Source: an uncultured Hellea sp.
GTDB taxonomy: Bacteria > Pseudomonadota > Alphaproteobacteria > Caulobacterales > Maricaulaceae
Assembly (NCBI GenBank): GCA_938007935.1
Contig: CALLMD010000005.1
Location: 1-64,000 of the forward strand
DNA length: 64,000 nucleotides
Direction of reading: 5' to 3'
The number at the start of each line of letters is the position of its first letter. Position 1 is the stretch's first letter. The notes beneath the pieces were generated by a model, which saw only the letters and a program-made list of their open reading frames with translations, was not told the DNA's origin and ran no database searches. Shown piece after piece: positions 1 through 7,751 of the stretch. A program made the position numbers and the translations under genes.

Positions 1-105
1 ACTGCGGAACTTTCTAAGCCGCACTATGTTGAAGATCATCTGAGTGGCTTATTTTGGGCGATTTTGAGCTGCTCAGATATGGCGGCACAAGGGCCTAACA
101 ATTAA
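1..105 (+). CDS. C-terminal fragment of an unidentified protein, cut by the window start
   Basis: Frame 1 is open from the first base to a TAA at 103-105, giving 34 residues that end in DMAAQGPNN. I do not recognise the family. It runs toward a truncated MaoC gene on the other strand and overlaps its last bases. The missing MaoC 3' half may therefore have been replaced when this sequence arrived. The stretch is short enough that an open frame by chance is a real possibility. Confidence 0.3.
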   Translation, partial: TAELSKPHYVEDHLSGLFWAILSCSDMAAQGPNN

Positions 106-307
106 ATTCAGAAGCGGCCGCAAATTCATTATCAAAATGCATCGGATGAGTATTCATTGTCATCAAAGTGAACATGTGATTATCATATTCCGTCACCGTT
201 TTACCACGACGGTGCTCATAAATATGGCCGACTTCAAAATCTTCGTAATAACGTCCAAATGTTTTGCGAAATCTATTCGGCGCAACTTCATTGATTGATC
301 CAACCAT
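95..307 (-). pseudogene. Truncated MaoC-family enoyl-CoA hydratase
   Basis: This 70-residue frame starts like a hot-dog fold MaoC hydratase: FGRYYEDFEVGHIYEHR, then a conserved TMNTHPMHFDNEFAA segment with the usual His/Asp. Full members of this group are about 160-175 residues. Here the reading frame stops right after SEFN-C, and none of the three frames downstream encodes the expected second half. Its ATG overlaps the stop of the lyase gene in a TAATG arrangement, so the pair was once translationally coupled. The fold cannot be completed, so I call it a 3'-truncated remnant. The family call is confident, and loss of function is inferred. Confidence 0.75.
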
Positions 308-1122
308 TATGTTCTGTCCCTAAATGCCAAGATACGCTGGGCTTTCTTCACCACAGGCGCTTCAATAAATTTTCCATCTAGTAAGACAACGTTACCTTTG
401 GCCTTTTGATACGCCGCAATCACGCGCTCGGCTTGCGATGTATCCTCATCAGACGGCGCAAGAGCGGCATGAATGCGCTCTATCTGCGCTGGATGTATTG
501 CGGAACGCGCATGAATACCCAGAGCCTTGGCTTTTCGGGTGGTGGCCTCACAATCATCCAAGTCCCCTACATGAATATGCGGTACGTCAAAAAGCAAAAC
601 ATCATGAACGGCCGCCGCCATAACAAGGCGAGAACGCGCATAAAGATGTGTCTCCCAAGACAGATCACAATCTACATCGCCTGCATAATCCACCGCGCCA
701 TACATGCCCATTTTTACGCGGCTATTAGAGAAGATATCTTCACAGTTCAACAAACCTTCGGCGCTTTCTATTATGGCAAGGAACGGCCCCAATTCATTTG
801 GCAGCTTATCATCGAGATCATTCATTTGCGCGCGTGAGGCCACCTTAGGGACCATCACATAGGGCAATGATAGTCCGCTCTGATTCAGCGCTGTAATATC
901 AGCGTGACCATCGGCTGTATCTACGCCATTTATGCGTAGAGAGACATGTTTATGCTCTGTAGACGCAAGCCAAGCCAACACATCATTCCGGGCTTGTGCT
1001 TTGTCATTCGGCCCAACTGCATCTTCAAGATCAATACAGACGAGATCCGCCCCTGCTTGGCAAGCTTTCTCAAAGCGGTCAGACCGATTACCCGGAACAA
1101 ATAGTTGAGAACGATAATGCAT
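307..1122 (-). CDS. HpcH/HpaI-family CoA-ester lyase (CitE-like)
   Basis: 271 residues, the normal length for CitE-like lyases, which cleave or form C-C bonds in malyl-CoA, methylmalyl-CoA or citramalyl-CoA type esters. Visible motifs are LFVPGNR at the N-terminus, the ADLVCIDLEDAV strand, the VMVPKV strand, the catalytic-region IIESAEGL and the metal-binding YGAVDYAGD. The C-terminal lid region HARSAIHPAQ is also present. The start ATG follows an AGGT ribosome-binding site, and the remnant of a deacetylase gene ends 9 nt upstream. It is coupled to a MaoC hydratase gene that is now truncated, so the lyase may have lost its original pathway partner. The exact substrate cannot be told from sequence. 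Confidence 0.85.
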   Translation of the reverse strand: MHYRSQLFVPGNRSDRFEKACQAGADLVCIDLEDAVGPNDKAQARNDVLAWLASTEHKHVSLRINGVDTADGHADITALNQSGLSLPYVMVPKVASRAQMNDLDDKLPNELGPFLAIIESAEGLLNCEDIFSNSRVKMGMYGAVDYAGDVDCDLSWETHLYARSRLVMAAAVHDVLLFDVPHIHVGDLDDCEATTRKAKALGIHARSAIHPAQIERIHAALAPSDEDTSQAERVIAAYQKAKGNVVLLDGKFIEAPVVKKAQRILAFRDRT

Positions 1123-1131
1123 GGCGTTTAC

Positions 1132-1320
1132 CTATATAGGGTTGATGCGGGACGCAAAGTGTTCAGCGATATCTTTGGCGCGGGCTATCCAGACATCAGA
1201 GCGGTCTTTGACATAGTCCAAAAATTCACGAAACGCCCAGATACGTCCCGGGCAACCAATAATACGAAGATGGCAAAACTCTTACAACAAGATTTTTAAC
1301 TTTCGCTGGGATTGAAACAG
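1132..1320 (-). pseudogene. Remnant of a PuuE-like polysaccharide deacetylase C-terminus
   Basis: On the minus strand, the frame ending with TAG at 1132-1134 encodes HLRIIGCPGRIWAFREFL followed by DYVKDRSDVWIARAKDIAEH. This matches the conserved C-terminal end of polysaccharide deacetylases of the PuuE/allantoinase-like group (pattern H-x-R-(I/L)-(I/V)-G-x-PGR, then W(I/V)-x-R-x-x-DIA-x-H). A TAA interrupts the same frame at 1282-1284, and the residues just before it still resemble the family. No upstream portion of the domain exists, so this is a decayed gene end. It sits 9 nt before the lyase start, as if it were once the first gene of the same operon. The left limit is clear and the right limit approximate. 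Confidence 0.6.
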
Positions 1321-1470
1321 TAGGACTCCAATCAAATTCATCGCTCGTTAACAGTTTTTCTTCATTCACCAGTCACAATAAAGTTTAACAAAACCTTTCT
1401 ATATTTTCGCTACGTTCGTTCTTGGGATTTTCTTCGAATCAGACCTATTCGCAGGGCAAGGGGATGACAG
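1321..1470. other. Spacer before the Tad locus
   Basis: AT-rich intergenic DNA, 150 bases, between the deacetylase remnant and cpaB. It must hold the leading promoter of the Tad locus. I see isolated TTAAC half-sites (near 1347 and 1384) of the kind bound by CtrA, but no complete TTAA-N7-TTAA box and no convincing -35/-10 pair. No short prepilin (flp/pilA) reading frame is present here. Confidence 0.4.
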
Positions 1471-2466
1471 ATGCGATTAAACACAATGGTAACGCTAGGC
1501 GCATCAGCAGTCTTTGGGCTTATGGCTGTATTTTTGGCCAGAGGATGGATTAACAGCGCTGTCGAAAATGAATTTCGTCATGCAAAAGCCCCGAATAACC
1601 AGCCGCTTCCACTCGCCACAAATACTACGCCTGTTTTAATCGCTGATTTTGATATGGCATTTGGTGATGTTCTATCACGTGATGCTGTTCGGTTTGTAAA
1701 TTATCCCGAAGATGCGGTTCCTGATGGTGCTTATACGGATATCGAGACGCTTTTTGATGGGCAAGGTGAGCGCGTGGTTCTTTCATCTTTATCCTATAAT
1801 GAACCCATTCTAGAAAATAAAATCACAGGACCAAATGGTAAAGCCAGCCTTTCGGCTCGCATCCGCCCTGGATACCGGGCTGTCGCTGTCCGTGTTGATG
1901 ATGTTTCTGGTGTTGCGGGCTTTGTGGTGCCGGGCGACATTGTTGACATTATTTATACACGTGAGCCTGAAGAGGCGACGAATAGAAGGACAGCCGCCCA
2001 AAATTCTGAAACGGCTTACATATCTGATGTTATTTTACAAAACATAACTGTTTTAGGTGTCGATCAAAACCAATTGGAAATGACGGCGACGCCAAATGTA
2101 GCGCGGACAGTTACGTTAGAAGTGACGAATGAAGAAGGTCAGGCTCTTAGCCTTGCAATGGAATATGGGACACTTTCTCTTTCATTACGCGGCGTGGGTG
2201 AGACTTTGTCCAGTGCAGTCCGTCAGCTTAAATTAAGCGACCTTGGCAAGCACAAACCCAGCGCTGTCAAACGTAAAGTTAAATCCAGAAAAGTCAAAAA
2301 ACCGCTCAAGACTGCGCCGGTGAATGTTGCAGAAATAACTGTTTTTCGCGGCGGACCTGACACGGAAGAGACTGTCGAGCGTTTATCCGTCACAATAGAA
2401 AAACCACAATCAGTAAAATCCACAACGGCTCTGACGGACTTATCGACAGAATTGGCTGGAGGGTAA
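1471..2466 (+). CDS. cpaB: Flp pilus assembly protein CpaB/RcpC
   Basis: 331 residues. An N-terminal membrane anchor (residues about 7-25) is followed by a SAF-like domain (about 55-110; IADFDMAFGDVLSRDAV) and the RcpC/CpaB domain (about 120-235; VDDVSGVAGFVVPGDIVDI). A strongly basic linker lies near 257-280. CpaB is a periplasmic component that works with the CpaC secretin in Tad pilus export. The ATG at 1471 is preceded by AAGGGG. It is the first gene of a tightly spaced run of Tad genes, and the next gene starts 4 nt after its stop. Confidence 0.9.
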   Translation: MRLNTMVTLGASAVFGLMAVFLARGWINSAVENEFRHAKAPNNQPLPLATNTTPVLIADFDMAFGDVLSRDAVRFVNYPEDAVPDGAYTDIETLFDGQGERVVLSSLSYNEPILENKITGPNGKASLSARIRPGYRAVAVRVDDVSGVAGFVVPGDIVDIIYTREPEEATNRRTAAQNSETAYISDVILQNITVLGVDQNQLEMTATPNVARTVTLEVTNEEGQALSLAMEYGTLSLSLRGVGETLSSAVRQLKLSDLGKHKPSAVKRKVKSRKVKKPLKTAPVNVAEITVFRGGPDTEETVERLSVTIEKPQSVKSTTALTDLSTELAGG

Positions 2467-2470
2467 GGTC

Positions 2471-3820
2471 ATGATGAAAAAATTTCTTATAACGTCGCTT
2501 TGCTTATCTGCCATATATCCGAACTTGGCACAGGCAAAGTCTTGGGTGGATAATAGTGTCACAAAGGAACGTGTTTCGACCTCTGTTCTGAAAAATGATA
2601 TGATCGTGATGCGGACAGAACGTCCCTATAAAGAAGTGCGTGTGTCTAACACGAAGATTGCAGATGTTGTTGTTCTGACTGACAGGTCGTTTCAAGTTAT
2701 GGGCAAGGTTGGGGGTAAAACCAATGTCATGCTTTATGATGAAACGCGCCAATTGATAGATGTGATTGATGTTAATGTTGGACATGATTTAGCGGGTTTG
2801 AAAAAAACGCTCTATGAAACATTCCCAAGAGAAAATATTGAGGTCCGTCCCTTAGCCGATGGAATTTATTTATCAGGTGATGTGACAACTGAGGGCGTAT
2901 CAAAGCGGGTTGAAAAAATTGCGCAAGCTTATGCGCCAAACAATATTACAAATGGTTTGAGCGTTAAAGATTCACATCAAGTCATGCTTGAAGTGCGTTT
3001 CATTGAGGCAAGCCGCAAAGCTGTCAAGGAATTGGGTGTTGGCTTGCTCACGAGTCAGCAATCAGGATTGCAGCCCAACCCCGGTGATTTTCTGGCGCAA
3101 ACGGGCATCACGACAAATAATCCGGTAGTATCCGGCTTGTTGCGCGGCGGTGTAGGAAGCGCTGTTTTGGATATGCGTATTGAGGCATTGGAAGATAAAG
3201 GCATTATTCGGACATTGGCTGAACCTAATCTCATCGCAATGTCAGGGGAAACGGCAAGTTTCTTGGCGGGCGGAGAGATTCCGATTCCTGTGCCCGGGCA
3301 ATTAGGACAAATCGCTATTGAATATCGTAAATTTGGTGTTGGCCTGGCATTCTCGCCTACAGTTTTGGATGAAGAAATAATTAATCTGAAAGTCGCGCCA
3401 GAAGTCAGCCAATTAGACCCGACAACCGCGGTCAGGATTGCTGAAATCACTGTGCCTGGCATTAAAGTACGCCGCGCTAATACAACAATAGAACTGCGCA
3501 ATGGGCAAAGTTTTGCGATTGCAGGTTTGTTACAATCTGAAAGTGCTAATAATCGCTCACAAGTTCCTTGGTTGGGAGATATCCCGATCTTAGGAAGTCT
3601 GTTTAGTTCAACACGGTTTCAGGAAGATGAGACAGAACTTGTTATTATTGTTACCCCGCATTTGGCCCAACCTGTTAGCGATATTAGCAAATTAGCCACG
3701 CCCATGGATGACATGAGGTTGCCCAGTGATTTCGATGCTTTTGTGAACAATAAGATTGAGGGTGCGCGCCCCTTAAATCTATCGCAGCTGTCTGGGGATT
3801 ATGGAACAGTTTTAGAGTAG
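2471..3820 (+). CDS. cpaC: Tad pilus outer-membrane secretin CpaC/RcpA
   Basis: 449 residues with a cleavable signal peptide ending near NLAQA (about 22). It has an N-terminal pilus/BON-like region (about 35-170) and a C-terminal type II/III secretin domain (about 200-405). The signature VPWLGDIPILGSLF lies near residues 363-376, followed by the ETELVIIVTPHL strand. Secretins form the gated outer-membrane channel for the pilus. Length and domain order are normal for CpaC. It lies between cpaB and the small lipoprotein gene in the same operon. Confidence 0.95.
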   Translation: MMKKFLITSLCLSAIYPNLAQAKSWVDNSVTKERVSTSVLKNDMIVMRTERPYKEVRVSNTKIADVVVLTDRSFQVMGKVGGKTNVMLYDETRQLIDVIDVNVGHDLAGLKKTLYETFPRENIEVRPLADGIYLSGDVTTEGVSKRVEKIAQAYAPNNITNGLSVKDSHQVMLEVRFIEASRKAVKELGVGLLTSQQSGLQPNPGDFLAQTGITTNNPVVSGLLRGGVGSAVLDMRIEALEDKGIIRTLAEPNLIAMSGETASFLAGGEIPIPVPGQLGQIAIEYRKFGVGLAFSPTVLDEEIINLKVAPEVSQLDPTTAVRIAEITVPGIKVRRANTTIELRNGQSFAIAGLLQSESANNRSQVPWLGDIPILGSLFSSTRFQEDETELVIIVTPHLAQPVSDISKLATPMDDMRLPSDFDAFVNNKIEGARPLNLSQLSGDYGTVLE

Positions 3821-3827
3821 GGATAAA

Positions 3828-4094
3828 ATGATAAAATTCGTCACACCTGTTGTGTTAACTGGCATCATGGCGCTGTCAGCTTGTAGTACAACCCGCCCTG
3901 CTTTGGCGGGCCAGCATGAGAGCTTTGGCATGGCAAATAAGGCGAATATAGCTGCCCATGCCATAGACCCCGATCCCGCACTGAAAGCCAATACATTTAT
4001 TCCTGCAGATCGCGAAAGAGCTCGCGCCGCCCGTGAGGCTTACCGTAAGGGCGAAGTTAAGGAGCCACAGCCCTTAAGGTCACAATCAGATTAA
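3828..4094 (+). CDS. Small Tad-locus lipoprotein (CpaD position)
   Basis: 88 residues with a lipoprotein signal peptide (lipobox LSAC, Cys about 19). The short polar tail contains FGMANKANIAAHAIDPDP and an Arg/Ala-rich helix. It occupies the slot where many alphaproteobacterial loci carry CpaD, but CpaD proteins are usually over 200 residues. The FG-x-A-x-x-x-N-x-A-x-x-x-x-DP pattern recalls the short CpaD-like lipoproteins of other alphaproteobacterial Tad loci. I infer a secretin-associated role from position only. Its stop overlaps the next start (TAATG). Confidence 0.65.
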   Translation: MIKFVTPVVLTGIMALSACSTTRPALAGQHESFGMANKANIAAHAIDPDPALKANTFIPADRERARAAREAYRKGEVKEPQPLRSQSD

Positions 4095-5578
4095 TGCGAA
4101 TAAGTTCTAATATACGATCTTTTAGCGCGGCAACCTCCGGGGCTGTCGCGGTATGGGCCGCTTTGATGACGCCTTTGGTTATAAGCGGCGGCGCTTTATC
4201 CGTAGATGTATCGCGCATTTATAATATGGACAATGAACTGCAGCGCGCTGCAGATGCGATGGCTCGGGCCGGAGCAGCCGAACTTGATCAACGCTCAGAT
4301 AGTCTATCAAGGGCCTCACGCGCGATTCAAACGCTAATTAGTAATGACCAAACATTCTCGCGCGATGGCAAAGGCGCAGTGCAGGTCGAAACTATTCGTT
4401 ATTTAAAAACTTTGCCGGGAAAAGATTATGAGCCCATCACAAGCGATAATGTAACCTTTATTCCTTCAGAAGCCCGATTTGTTGAAGTGCAAGTCAAACC
4501 CGAGACGGTCAATACTGTGTTCCCGTCTAGCTTTGTCGCTCGAATTACAGACGTTAAAATGCAGGCTAAATCCATTGCTGGTTTCGACCAAACGATCTGT
4601 AACACAGCGCCCGTATTTATTTGCAACCCTTATGAAGGCGATGCATACTCAATTTATCAAAGAATGGAAGACCCAAGCTTTCGCCGTCGTCAAGTCAAAT
4701 TCATTTCATCTGGCGGACGTAACTCACAATATGGCCCCGGAAATTTTGGGTATTTGGATCCATTTGGCGGCAATAGTGGCGCAAGCAAAATAACGGATGC
4801 GATTGCTGTCGATAAAACGCCTGTCTGTTATTCAAAATCGGCTGGTGTGCGTTTGCGTCCTGGCGCAATTTCATCCGTTAGTCATGGATTTAATACCCGT
4901 TTTGACATTTATAAAGGCCCCTATAAACGCAAAAGAACAGACCCTAGCTATGCGCCTGCTGCAAATGTGGTCAAGGGATATAGCGGGAAAAACAGCTGCT
5001 CGACAAGCCCAGATGATGAGGCGCTTGGCCTGCCAAATGACATCTGTTTCAATGGAGGCAACTGCTCTGAAGCCAATGGAAGACTGGGTGACGGAAATTG
5101 GGACTTCATCGAATATATGAAAATAAATCATAATTTTATGCGGCAAATAACAATTGAAGGCACGACTTATAAACTCAATTATACCAAAAATATCATGACG
5201 CCCTCATCTCCCCCGTCACGCTATGATTTGTACCGCTGGGAAATTGAAAATGATGCCGTGCCTGGGCCTAAGACCTATGGCAAATTTTCAAATACGCCAG
5301 AGGAAGGCTCCCCGACATGTCATGCATCCGGTCCTTCACAAACAGTAGACGATCGCCGTATTCTGCATGTCGCTGTCTTAAATTGTGGTGAAATAGAAGC
5401 TAGCGGTCAATCTATGTCAGGCAGAACTGACCCTCTCCCGGTTGAGACCTTTGTTAAAGTCTTTCTCACACAGCCCATGGGGCAAGGTCAGGAAAATGTT
5501 ATGTGGGGTGAGATCATTGGACCAGTTGTTCAAGGTGAAGACTCTGTTTCAAATGACCAGATTGCTTTGGCGCGCTAA
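4094..5578 (+). CDS. TadG-like pilus assembly protein
   Basis: 494 residues. The N-terminus has the TadE/TadG-type sequence SGAVAVWAALMTPLVISGGA, a single membrane segment (about 14-38), followed by a helix (MDNELQRAADAMARAGAAEL) typical of pseudopilin-like TadG proteins. The remaining 400 residues are a large periplasmic region with several Cys residues and no recognised catalytic motif. TadG-type proteins are minor pseudopilins or assembly factors. It begins on the last base of the lipoprotein stop and ends overlapping the next gene (TAATG), so these genes are probably translationally coupled. Confidence 0.8.
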   Translation: MRISSNIRSFSAATSGAVAVWAALMTPLVISGGALSVDVSRIYNMDNELQRAADAMARAGAAELDQRSDSLSRASRAIQTLISNDQTFSRDGKGAVQVETIRYLKTLPGKDYEPITSDNVTFIPSEARFVEVQVKPETVNTVFPSSFVARITDVKMQAKSIAGFDQTICNTAPVFICNPYEGDAYSIYQRMEDPSFRRRQVKFISSGGRNSQYGPGNFGYLDPFGGNSGASKITDAIAVDKTPVCYSKSAGVRLRPGAISSVSHGFNTRFDIYKGPYKRKRTDPSYAPAANVVKGYSGKNSCSTSPDDEALGLPNDICFNGGNCSEANGRLGDGNWDFIEYMKINHNFMRQITIEGTTYKLNYTKNIMTPSSPPSRYDLYRWEIENDAVPGPKTYGKFSNTPEEGSPTCHASGPSQTVDDRRILHVAVLNCGEIEASGQSMSGRTDPLPVETFVKVFLTQPMGQGQENVMWGEIIGPVVQGEDSVSNDQIALAR

Positions 5579-6057
5579 TGCGGTTTATTCGTCGATACCT
5601 CAATGATACAAGCGGTATTGCCGCGATTGAAGGGGCTCTTTTATTCCCTCTTCTCGCGACGATAGGTTTTGGTATCGTCGATTGTTCAATGTTGATGATG
5701 CAAAATCACAAACTAGCGGCGGGACTAACCTCCGCGGGAAATTACCTCTCTAAAACCCAGGACCCATTTTCTGTTGAGAGCAAGGCCAAACAATTGGCAG
5801 TGAACGGTACATTTTCCCACGCTGCTAAACCCTTTATAGAAAATTTGCAGCCTGACAATGTTTCAATTTCATATCGAAATATTACCAATCAAGAGACCAA
5901 TGGGTCGCGAGATTATCGCGGTGGTGATATGATCGGTATCGCAGCCTTTAGCGTATCTGTCCCCTATGATGGCCTCGGGTTTTTGAAAACTTTAACGGGC
6001 GGAAGCCTGAACGTATCTGCGCGTTATGAAACTCGCCTTATTGGTATGTCAGCATGA
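5578..6057 (+). CDS. TadE-like minor pseudopilin
   Basis: 159 residues. The type IV-like N-terminus TSGIAAIEGALLFPLLATI has the characteristic Glu in the hydrophobic helix (about residues 12-35). A short periplasmic domain follows. TadE proteins are processed pseudopilins needed for Flp pilus assembly. The gene overlaps the following one by 4 bp (ATGA), which indicates co-translation. Confidence 0.85.
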   Translation: MRFIRRYLNDTSGIAAIEGALLFPLLATIGFGIVDCSMLMMQNHKLAAGLTSAGNYLSKTQDPFSVESKAKQLAVNGTFSHAAKPFIENLQPDNVSISYRNITNQETNGSRDYRGGDMIGIAAFSVSVPYDGLGFLKTLTGGSLNVSARYETRLIGMSA

Positions 6058-6671
6058 CAAAATTTAGGCAATATTTTGCCGCTAAAGACGGCGCAGTGAC
6101 AATTGAAACGTCAATTGTCATAACCACCGTCATTTTTCTAACGGTTTGTGTTCTCGAAGCAGGGTTAGCTTATTGGCAATGGAACTCGGCCCAGCAAGCT
6201 GCACGGCATGGCGCGCGGATCGCAGCGACTTCTGATCCTATTGCTATCGATCTGACAACCATGACAGGTCTAGGAAATGGCGTCGAAGCTGGCGATCCCT
6301 TACCAGATTACACACGGATTTGTTCAGGTAAGACATATAGTTGTAACCAAGGCGGGTTTAATCAAACGGCTTTAGGTGAGCTCGTATACGGTCTAGACGG
6401 AGACGGTGTTTGTGCTTCGACGTCACCAGAGCGCCGAGGGGTTTGCGATATAATCTCAAATATAGGCCCTGAAAACGTTGAAATATCTTATGATGGGTCG
6501 GGCCTTGGCCTTGCTGGAACGCCGGCAATCCCTGCCCCTTTAATTACTGTAACAATTAAAGATCTAGAATTTGATTTCATTTTTTTAAATGCCTTATTGC
6601 CAAACAAGTTTCAAAAATTACCACCTGTAAGCGTTAGCGTTATGAGTGAAGACCTTAGCAGCGGCGCATGA
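6054..6671 (+). CDS. TadE-like minor pseudopilin
   Basis: 205 residues with a second TadE-type N-terminus, GAVTIETSIVITTVIFLTVC, whose Glu sits within the hydrophobic segment (about 13-38). A periplasmic part with paired Cys residues (around residues 83-125) could form a disulfide. It is probably the partner of the preceding TadE-like protein, since Tad systems usually have TadE, TadF and TadG members. Its start overlaps the previous stop. Confidence 0.85.
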   Translation: MTKFRQYFAAKDGAVTIETSIVITTVIFLTVCVLEAGLAYWQWNSAQQAARHGARIAATSDPIAIDLTTMTGLGNGVEAGDPLPDYTRICSGKTYSCNQGGFNQTALGELVYGLDGDGVCASTSPERRGVCDIISNIGPENVEISYDGSGLGLAGTPAIPAPLITVTIKDLEFDFIFLNALLPNKFQKLPPVSVSVMSEDLSSGA

Positions 6672-6681
6672 GTATAAAGAT

Positions 6682-7656
6682 ATGAAGACATTTTCCCGAC
6701 GAAAAGATGTAAAACGTGAAGTATGGTCTGAGGACAAACGCAACGCGGAAATTGACTTAATCATTCCGCCATGTGAGCAATGGCATGCGGATTCAAAAGA
6801 TTTGCCTCAAGTCAGGAAGCCATCTGCCTCTAACGAACAACAGTCTCAATGCTGGGCATTTATGGGCGCCATTGGCGGAGTTGGAACAACCACACTTGCC
6901 GTTCAAATGGCCTATGAGTTGACAAAACAATCGCGATTAGCAGATCCATTAAAGCATAAATCAGAATCACAGATATGCATTGTCGATCTAGACTTTGAAT
7001 CTGGCAGCTGCATTCATCACCTAGATATTGAACCCGCTCTTAGCCACGATGATCTATCTGGTGATCCGCTGCGTATTGACCGCTCAATTACAGAAGCTTT
7101 TTTAAATACACATGATAACGGCATCAGTGTCTTAGCGGCGCCTAATGTGATGGGAGCAAATGCGCATGTAAACACACAAACTGTTCTGGCATTACTCGAT
7201 TCCGTATCGGCTATGTTTCCCTACGTTATTTTGGATCTACCAAAACAGTGGCAAGCTTGGTCCTATGCGGCGCTTGGCGGGTCTGATTTTGTTGGTTTGC
7301 TTTGCGACTTAACAATTCCTTCACTGCATATGGCGCGCTCTAAAAAAGAGCAACTCGCAGAGCTCTTGAAAAGTGAGACGCCCTGTGAAGTTATTTTGAA
7401 CAAATATGAGCGCCGGTCATTTAAAAACACGCTTCAATTGGTGGATGCCGAAATGGCCTTACAATGTGAGTTATTTAGCATGCTATGTGAAGACTCCTCC
7501 GTTACACAAGAGGCCATTAATTGCGGGCAACCCGTGGGTTCAATTCGGGCTAATAGCCGCTATGCAAAGGATAGCCGCAAGTTACTTGAGCAGATACTTT
7601 CTGTGACAAAGACAGAGAGCCAAAGTGAAAAAGAAATGGTGAAAATAGCGTCCTAA
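6682..7656 (+). CDS. cpaE: CpaE-like ParA/MinD-family ATPase of the Tad pilus
   Basis: The ATP-binding core has a deviant Walker A, GAIGGVGTTTLAVQ (about residues 62-75), and the metal-binding strand CIVDLDFESG (about 100). CpaE proteins localise the pilus machine at the pole. I chose the ATG at 6682 because the alternative at 6646 overlaps the TadE-like gene by 26 bp. With this start the protein is about 324 residues. It has only about 60 residues before the ATPase core, so it lacks most of the receiver-like domain seen in longer CpaE proteins. A CtrA-like box begins on the base after its stop codon. Confidence 0.85.
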   Translation: MKTFSRRKDVKREVWSEDKRNAEIDLIIPPCEQWHADSKDLPQVRKPSASNEQQSQCWAFMGAIGGVGTTTLAVQMAYELTKQSRLADPLKHKSESQICIVDLDFESGSCIHHLDIEPALSHDDLSGDPLRIDRSITEAFLNTHDNGISVLAAPNVMGANAHVNTQTVLALLDSVSAMFPYVILDLPKQWQAWSYAALGGSDFVGLLCDLTIPSLHMARSKKEQLAELLKSETPCEVILNKYERRSFKNTLQLVDAEMALQCELFSMLCEDSSVTQEAINCGQPVGSIRANSRYAKDSRKLLEQILSVTKTESQSEKEMVKIAS

Positions 7657-7673
7657 TTAAGGGTGACTTAACC
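7657..7673 (+). promoter_or_regulatory. CtrA-like box upstream of cpaF
   Basis: The bases TTAA-GGGTGAC-TTAACC match the full CtrA recognition pattern TTAA-N7-TTAAC exactly. The box lies directly after the cpaE stop and about 80-95 nt before the cpaF start, in the longest gap of the Tad locus. CtrA control of pilus genes is known in Caulobacter, so a second, cell-cycle-controlled promoter for cpaF-tadB-tadC is plausible. The match is seen directly, and the function is inferred. Confidence 0.55.
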
Positions 7674-7751
7674 TTATAGACTAACGACTATTTCAGGCCT
7701 TTTAACTAAGATTTCTTTCACTGCACGATGCAGCTGGAATACGGGGTTTTT

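Noticed and set aside
1300-1470. Search for a Flp prepilin gene in front of cpaB
   Set aside because: No reading frame of suitable length with the prepilin cleavage pattern exists in this spacer on either strand.
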